Assembly (NCBI RefSeq): GCF_011386835.1
Contig: NC_088797.1
Location: 38,811,583-38,875,582, forward strand
Origin: Chrysemys picta bellii
Lineage: Eukaryota; Chordata; Testudines; Emydidae
DNA: 64,000 nucleotides
Reading direction: 5' to 3'
Every line of letters starts with the position of its first letter. The first letter of the stretch is position 1. Below the pieces are notes generated by a model, which saw only the letters and a program-made list of their open reading frames with translations, made no database searches and was not told the DNA's origin. Position numbers and translations under genes: made by a program. Positions 57,955-64,000 of this stretch are shown piece after piece.

Positions 57955-59815
57955 AAGACAAGATCTATTGTAGCGCTTAAAGACGATAAAGTCATTGCGG
58001 AGAAACTAAATTAATTCTTTGCTTCAGTTTTCACGGCTGAGGATGTTAGGGAGATTCCCAAACCTGAGACAGCTTTTGTAGGTGACAAATATGAGGAAAT
58101 GTCACAGATTGAAGTGTCACTAGAGAAGGTTTTGGAATTAATTGATAAATTTAAGATTAAAAAGTCACCGGGACCAGATGGCATTCACCCAAAAGTTCTG
58201 AAAGAGCTCAAATGTGAAGTTGCAGAACTATTAACTAAGGTTTGTAACCCGTCCTTTAAATCGGCGTCTGTATCCAATGACCGGAAGTTAGCTAATGTAA
58301 CGCCAATATTTAAAAAGGGCTCTAGAGATGATCCCGGCAATTACAGACCGGTAAGTCTAACGGCGGTACCGGGCAAATTAGTCGAAACAATAGTTAAGAA
58401 TAAAATTGTCCAACACATAGAAAAACAAACTGTTGAGCAATAGTCAACATGGTTTCTGTAAAGGGAAATTGTGTCTTACTAATCTATTAGAGTTCTTTGA
58501 AGGGGTCAACAAACATGTGGACAAGGGGGATCCAGTGGACATAGTGTACTTAAATTTCCAGAAAGCCTTTGACAAGGTCCCTCACCAAAGGCTCTTATGT
58601 AAATTAAGCTGTCATGGGATAAAAGGGAAGGTCCTTTCATGGATTGAGAACTGGTTAAAAGACAGGGAACAAAGGGTAGGAATTAATGGTAAATTCTCAG
58701 AATGGAGAGGGGTAACTAGTGGTGTTCTCCAAGGGTCAGTCCTCAGACCAATCCTATTCAACTTATTCAGAAATGATCTGGAGAAAGGGGTAAACAGTGA
58801 AGTAGCAAAGTTTGCAGATGATACTAAACTGCTCAAGATAGTTAAGACCAAAGCAGACTGTGACGAACTTCAAAAAGATCTCACAAAACTAAGTGATTGG
58901 GCAACAAAATGGCAAATGCAATGTGGATAAATGTAAAGTAATGCACATTGGAAAAAATAACCTCAACTATACATACAATATGATGGGGGCTAATTTAGCT
59001 ACAAGTCAGGAAAAAGATCTTGTAGTCATCGTGGATAGCTCTCTGAAGATGTCCATGCAGTGCGCAGAGGCGGTCAAAAAAACAAACAGGAGGTTAGGAA
59101 TCATTAAAAAGGGGATAGAGAATAAGATGGCGAATATATTATTGCCCTTATATAAATCGATGGTATGCCTACATCTTGAATACTGCGTACAGATGTGGTG
59201 GTCTCATCTCAAAAAAGATATACTGGCATTAGAAAAAGTTCAGAGAAGGGCAACTAAAATGATTAGGGGTTTGGAACGGGTCCCATATGAGGAGAGATTA
59301 AAGAGGCTAGGACTTTTCAGCTTGGAAAAGAGGAGACTAAGGGGGGATATGATAGAGGTATATAAAATCATGAGTGATGTGGAGAAAGTGGATAAGGAAA
59401 AGTTATTTACTTATTCCCATAATACAAGAACTAGGGGTCACCAAATGAAATTAATAGGCAGCAGGTTTAAAACAAGTACAAGAAAGTTCTTCTTCACGCA
59501 GCGCACAGTCAACTTGTGGAACTCCTTACCTGAGGAGGTTGTGAAGGCTAGGACTATAACAGCGTTTAAAAGAGAACTGTATAAATTCATGGAGGTTAAG
59601 TCCATTAATGGTTATTAGCCAGGATGGTTAAGGAATGGTGTCCCTAGCCTCTGTTTGTCAGAGGATGGAGATGGATGGCAGGAGAGAGATCAATTGATCA
59701 TTACCTGTTAGGTCCACTCCCTCTGGGGCACCTGGCATTGGCCACTGTTGGTAGACAGGATACTGGGCTAGATGGACCTTTGGTCTGACCCGGTATGGCC
59801 GTTCTTAAGTAGTAC
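57955..59815 (+). mobile_element. CR1/L2-type LINE, 3' 1.9 kb with reverse transcriptase
   Basis: Starts within the region after the endonuclease (FTAEDVREIPKPE-like) and runs through the whole reverse transcriptase and C-terminal domain to a 3' UTR ending CTAGATGGACC...TATGGCCGTTCTTA. The 3' part is nearly the same as 30340-31055. The endonuclease and first ORF are missing by 5' truncation. The best-preserved LINE in the window. Confidence 0.92.
58099..59618 (+). pseudogene. LINE reverse transcriptase, two frameshifts
   Basis: Three overlapping frames give the full domain order: KKSPGPDGIHPKVLKEL (block 1), LANVTPIFKKGSRDDPGNYR with PVSLT (block 2), NFQKAFDKVPHQRLL (block A with catalytic D), GVTSGVLQGSVLRPILFNLF (block B), AKFADDTKLL (intact FADD catalytic box at about 58805-58834), then [29 protein letters not shown] and [10 protein letters not shown]. 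Frames change near 58437 (just before a stop at 58441) and near 58915. The enzyme would copy element RNA at a nicked target; this copy needs two frame changes and lacks the endonuclease, so it is inactive. The few lesions suggest moderate age. Confidence 0.9.
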
Positions 59816-62666
59816 TGAGGGCTTGTATAAGATGACTGAGCTTGTCACTGGGCAGATGTGGAGGTTGTACAGTGACTGTGAAGGGACAGTCATGAGAGAA
59901 GGGATTTATCATGACTCAATACGAGGCTTTAAAGATTAAGATAAGTAAATTTAATCTTTTCTTTCTAATCACTAATCTAAAAACAATGCTTACAAAAATG
60001 TTTACTGGATCTGAAAGCATTTATATTGGTCTAATAAAATTTTTTCCAGCACTGGTAGATAAGGAGAAAGCAGATTTTAAAACCACACTATTCTTATCAT
60101 CTTACTTTCCCCACCACCACACACACACTTTGACATAACTTTAGCTGCCACTATATCAAAAATCACTATGATTAGGATTAATGTTCTGTCATTTAAAAGC
60201 TGGGTTTCAAGCTCTCAGATAATAAACATCTACATAACTGATTTCTACCCCAGGAGTTCTCTAGGTACTAATCACTAAACCATGTCATATATGAAAATAA
60301 TAGAATTAAAACAAGCTAGGAATCAGAATAATGCTTTATGATCTAGCATCTCGCTAATTACCTGGTCCAAAATGAAATATTACCTATTGGAAACTCAGCT
60401 ATCTAATGCTATATAGCATGCACTTAAAGTCCTGAGAGTTCTCAAGCATTACATTTTGGTCCAACCATACTTTACTGCCACAGATCCAGGACTGAAAATT
60501 TTAAGTCCTGGACCGCATGCCGATGTAATTTGCGTTCACTCTTGATAAACATCTGAATTCCTGAATGATTACCTGCACTAAATTGCCAAACCATCATTGA
60601 CAAGACTAGTTCCAGATCTAACACACATTTCTGAAGAAAACACTGAATATTGAGCTTCTTCCAAAAAACAGCATCAAGATGATTTCCAAATAAATCATTC
60701 CATCAATCATTCCATTCAGAAACATCATTATTGACAGAATTCAGAACTTAGACATGCAAAACAGAGCTATCAGCACCATCAAACACAGGGGTCACTTTTA
60801 TTAGCAACAAAAGTTACTAAAAATCATTTTCTGGGTTCAGGTATTGCCTGAGTACTGGATTGCCCCTCTCACAGGCTTACTTGTTATAACATAACCTTAG
60901 GTGTGACCTAGGGTAAGTGCTAACAATTTCACAACATTGAAACATTTAGTATACATTTCCGTATATAGCATTTCGGCATACATATTTTTGAATTAAGGAA
61001 ATTGTGAACAGTCGGGGGGGGGCATACATTAGATGTCTTCCGGTTAGTAACTCCTGAACCACTTAGGGAACTGGTAAAGGTCTTGTATTTGTTATGGTCA
61101 ATTTGTAAATCTTGTTTATTCTAGGTAACCTTTACATTGTCTTTTACAGGAATCTGTTGGGAATCAGAGTTACAGTACTTAAATAAATGAAGTGAGCAAC
61201 AGATAGGAGAAAATATATCCAAAGTGAAGACATTATCCTCAAAGTCTAAAACAATGGTATGCCATACAACATATCCTGAAAACAAACCAGACAGATAAGG
61301 GTCAACAAGTAAATGCAGCAGCCTTCCTGCTGTCCATCATGAATGCGTTTGCTGGTATATGGTCAAAAAGCTAACCCATTCAGACATGAAAGCTAACTCT
61401 CTCTTATTATAGATCCTTTTGTAGATGGTTAAGAAAAACTTCACATATATTGGACATGAATCCACAGAATGTTCATTGTGCTCAACATGCCTAGATCTTC
61501 TTATATTAGAGATAAAACAAAGGCCATGATTTGCCATTAATATCATACAAACAAATTTTGCAAAGGTGAAATTAAGGCTGCACACATATCAATAGTTCTA
61601 ATGAATGGTGACTTTTAAAAACATTATAGGTAACAAACCAAAGTGTTAGAAACCCAGGAAGTGCAGTTAATGTTTTAGTTCTTGAACAATGCATGCAAAG
61701 TTCCTTTGCCCCCACAAGCATACCAGCCTTCCATCTTCTCTATTTGCATACAATCAAAAATGTGCACCACAGAACACTGGTTTGATAGTTTAATTCATAC
61801 ATGCATATCTCCAATACTAAGTGTGATAATTGATTACATTAACTTATGCATCTTTTATGCAAATACTCCAATATCATGACATGGGCTTATAAAGTTTGTA
61901 TATGGGGACATGCTTGTTCTGTGTCCAGTGACAACTGGCTGACACGTGGAATTACAGGACCCAGTCCTGTGAGTTCTCTGCAAAGAAAAGGGTTAGAGGT
62001 TGAGGTTTCAAGGCTGACTAGAGGATTTAGAACAAAACTCCCATTACAATTTATCAACCTTGAATTTTTTCAAAAAGAAAGAATGAAACTTAGATCTCCA
62101 GCAACCATTTGATATGCCATACTAACTTCACTGAAATGACAAGCCTTTAAACTAGGCCTTTTTTCCTAAAAAGTACAAAACAAGTTAGAATACTTTCTAA
62201 ACACCTCACTTTTTAGTAAGGGGAGGAGTCATAGAACACAATTTAAGAGCTCTGTGTGTTTGTCATATTAAGATCCATGAATATTTACTACTTTAAAATG
62301 TAATAGCTCTTATATATATATAAATGTAATCATTCTAATTTTTTTATTATATAAAATTTGATCAACACTAAAATATAATAGCAAAGATAACTTAGGTAAT
62401 GTCACCTCATTTTCTCACACACACAATCAATATCTAGAAAGAAAATTTTATTTTCACTCATTCAACTAAGACAACAATAGCTTATCAGTGTTGTCTCTTA
62501 TGGAGCAATTTATCATCTAGTCAAAGCATGTGATCAGGAATCACAATCACATGGAATGAAAATACTGCAGGTTTAGTTTGCAAAGGGCTGACCACAAACC
62601 ACCCTCTTATAATTCAATTTCAAGCACAAGGTTACAAACTACAACTTCCTATAAATAACCCACTTT
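59816..62666. other. No recognisable feature
   Basis: AT-rich, apparently single-copy. A short (TA)n occurs near 62310-62322. I found no repeat termini or exon-like block. Confidence 0.5.
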
Positions 62667-62674
62667 TCCTAGAG

Positions 62675-63059
62675 CAGAGGTCCTCAAAGTGTGGGGCACG
62701 CCCCATAGGGGGCATGGAGGAACGTCCGCGGGGGCAGCGGGGCGCCTGGGCCAGCCCCCACAGGGGTGGGGAGGGAGCATCACCCAGCTCCTCCCCAGCC
62801 CCAGCTGTACTCCGGTCCCGCCCCCAGCCATGTCCTGGCTCCCGGCCCTGCACCTAGACCCGTCCCCAGCCTTAGAGCGGCTCCCCTCCCTGCCATGCAC
62901 CAGCCCCCAGTCATGGCTGCTAGCTGCAGCTCCATTCCCAGCCCAGACCAAGCTGCAGTCCCAACCTCCATATCCCTGTTCGTGTCCCTTTCCCCCCAGA
63001 GCTGTGGCTCTGCTTCCGGCCCTGGGGAGGTGCGACCCTCAAAAGTTTGGAGACCACTG
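62675..63059. mobile_element. hAT-like MITE with perfect 8-bp duplication
   Basis: TCCTAGAG at 62667-62674 recurs at 63060-63067. Left end CAGAGGTCCTCAAAGTGTGG; reversed right end CAGTGGTCTCCAAACTTTTG. The interior is C-rich with proline-rich open frames on the plus strand and no transposase. Confidence 0.93.
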
Positions 63060-63067
63060 TCCTAGAG

Positions 63068-63891
63068 AGTTGCTCCTTCCCCATAAAGTTCCAGCATTCC
63101 TCACTTACTATTGTTGCTGTGAAGGCTCAATAGTCACCTCCAGCTTTAACTGAACCCTAAGGTTGTTAGGGAGAACCAACTGCATGTTACTCTACCCTTT
63201 GATTTTAGGGGTTGCCAGGCACAGCCAATACTTTTCTCAAATTCTAGTAGTTTTCTGAAGGGCCAGGAAGTAGCATAGTAGAGGGCAAAGAGATAAGGAA
63301 AATGCTCTCTTTGTTTCTACATTCAGCTCTACAAAGGATCCGTAGCTACGCTCCTAGGCCTTGCAGGGCCTGACCTGCCCCCAGTAGAGGTGCCAGTTTT
63401 GGTTGGATGTTTTCCTGGAGGTTTCATCACATGACAATCTTTAGACTCCAGGACAATCCTGGAGGGTTGGTAATCCTGCCCTCAACTCTAGTGCAGGTAC
63501 GGTAGCGGACTAAGGAGGGAACGTTGAGGAAAGAGTAAGAAGACAATCAACTCATCTCCTGCCACTCCAGTAGACTTTCAGGATTGGGAAATTATGGTGT
63601 AGGCAGCATTTAAGGACAAAGGAGGGAGGAGAATTCAGTTCTCAGCCTGTATTCATAAAGTAGTAGTTTTAATTAGTACACATTTTCCCTGCCTTATTTA
63701 ACAACAATAAACAGACACAAAAAGAAAAATGAAAGAAAATCCTACCCTCTTACCAGCAGCATCTCAACACAGAACTTCCCTAGTAAGGACATTTGGCTTC
63801 TTTTATAGCCCTACTCCTATTGGATGGATGACCCTTCTCCTGTGCATCCTGTTAAAACAGGGAGCAACCAGGCTTCCTGGGTCCTATAGAA
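63068..63891. other. No recognisable feature
   Basis: Mixed-composition spacer. A small GTTTTCCTGGAGGTTTCATCA-like phrase near 63410 may be an old repeat relic, unsupported. Confidence 0.4.
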
Positions 63892-64000
63892 CAGCAGTTC
63901 TCAAGCAGGTTTCAGGAGGTCCACCAAGCAGGGCCAGTGTTAGACTCACTAGAGCCCAGGGCAGAAAGCCAAAGCCCCGCTGTGCAGACCTGAAGCTTGG
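63892..64000. mobile_element. Start of a hAT-like element cut by the window end
   Basis: CAGCAGTTCTCAAGCAGGTTTC followed by GGAGGTCCACCAAGCAGGGC resembles the terminal repeat style of the elements at 35613 and 62675 (CAG.GGTTC/TCAAA). The other end is outside the window, so the call rests on one terminus. Confidence 0.5.

Noticed and set aside
62689..63153. 154-codon proline-rich frame
   Set aside because: It spans the end of a delimited hAT-like MITE and its flank. There is no coding signature.

Overview
The window looks like vertebrate intergenic or intronic DNA, most likely from a turtle (inference, about 0.8). The reasons are CR1-type LINEs, a tRNA-derived SINE with a CR1-like tail, MIR-like relics, Penelope-like (Neptune-type) 3' ends, hAT elements with 8-bp target duplications, Harbinger elements with TTA/TAA targets, and single-copy AT-rich DNA between them. 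I found no host protein-coding exon, rRNA, tRNA gene or CRISPR array. Almost all interpretable content is mobile DNA.

Layout. 1-8.5 kb: a truncated hAT-like end, a CR1 reverse-transcriptase relic, one Penelope-like 3' end. 8.5-14.2 kb: nested insertions. A CR1 copy is split by a 2.7-kb hAT-like element that itself carries a Penelope-like insertion; just upstream one hAT-like element sits inside another. 16.7-29.1 kb: MITEs, a SINE, a hAT element with a BED zinc-finger exon interrupted by a solo LTR, a Harbinger foldback MITE, a GC-rich element with a 116-bp minisatellite, and a second solo LTR of the same family in the opposite orientation. 29.5-34.7 kb: two LINE fragments facing each other, a cluster of four Penelope-like fragments (three head-to-tail, one inverted) encoding a GIY-YIG endonuclease remnant, and a foldback Penelope insertion. 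36-43.7 kb is mostly unannotated AT-rich DNA. 43.7-49.2 kb holds a hAT element and then a complete 4.85-kb PIF/Harbinger transposon. 50.4-51.7 kb is a decayed tyrosine-recombinase/SGNH-hydrolase element. 53.4-54.4 kb holds two adjacent hAT elements, 58-59.8 kb a LINE with an intact reverse-transcriptase catalytic box, and the last kilobase more hAT-like elements.

The most complete unit is the Harbinger element (44387-49240). It has a spliced Myb/SANT-like gene on the plus strand, an open 427-codon DDE transposase on the minus strand converging on it, and matching terminal repeats with a TTA duplication. Inside the intron of the Myb-like gene, on the opposite strand, lies a well-formed 96-codon ORF. 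It has a strong Kozak context, an in-frame splice acceptor matched to an upstream donor, and a downstream AATAAA. This possible third Harbinger gene is my best candidate for something undescribed. The second is a hammerhead-ribozyme-like core in every Penelope-like 3' end here, with a tandem array of that core joined close to the predicted cleavage position.
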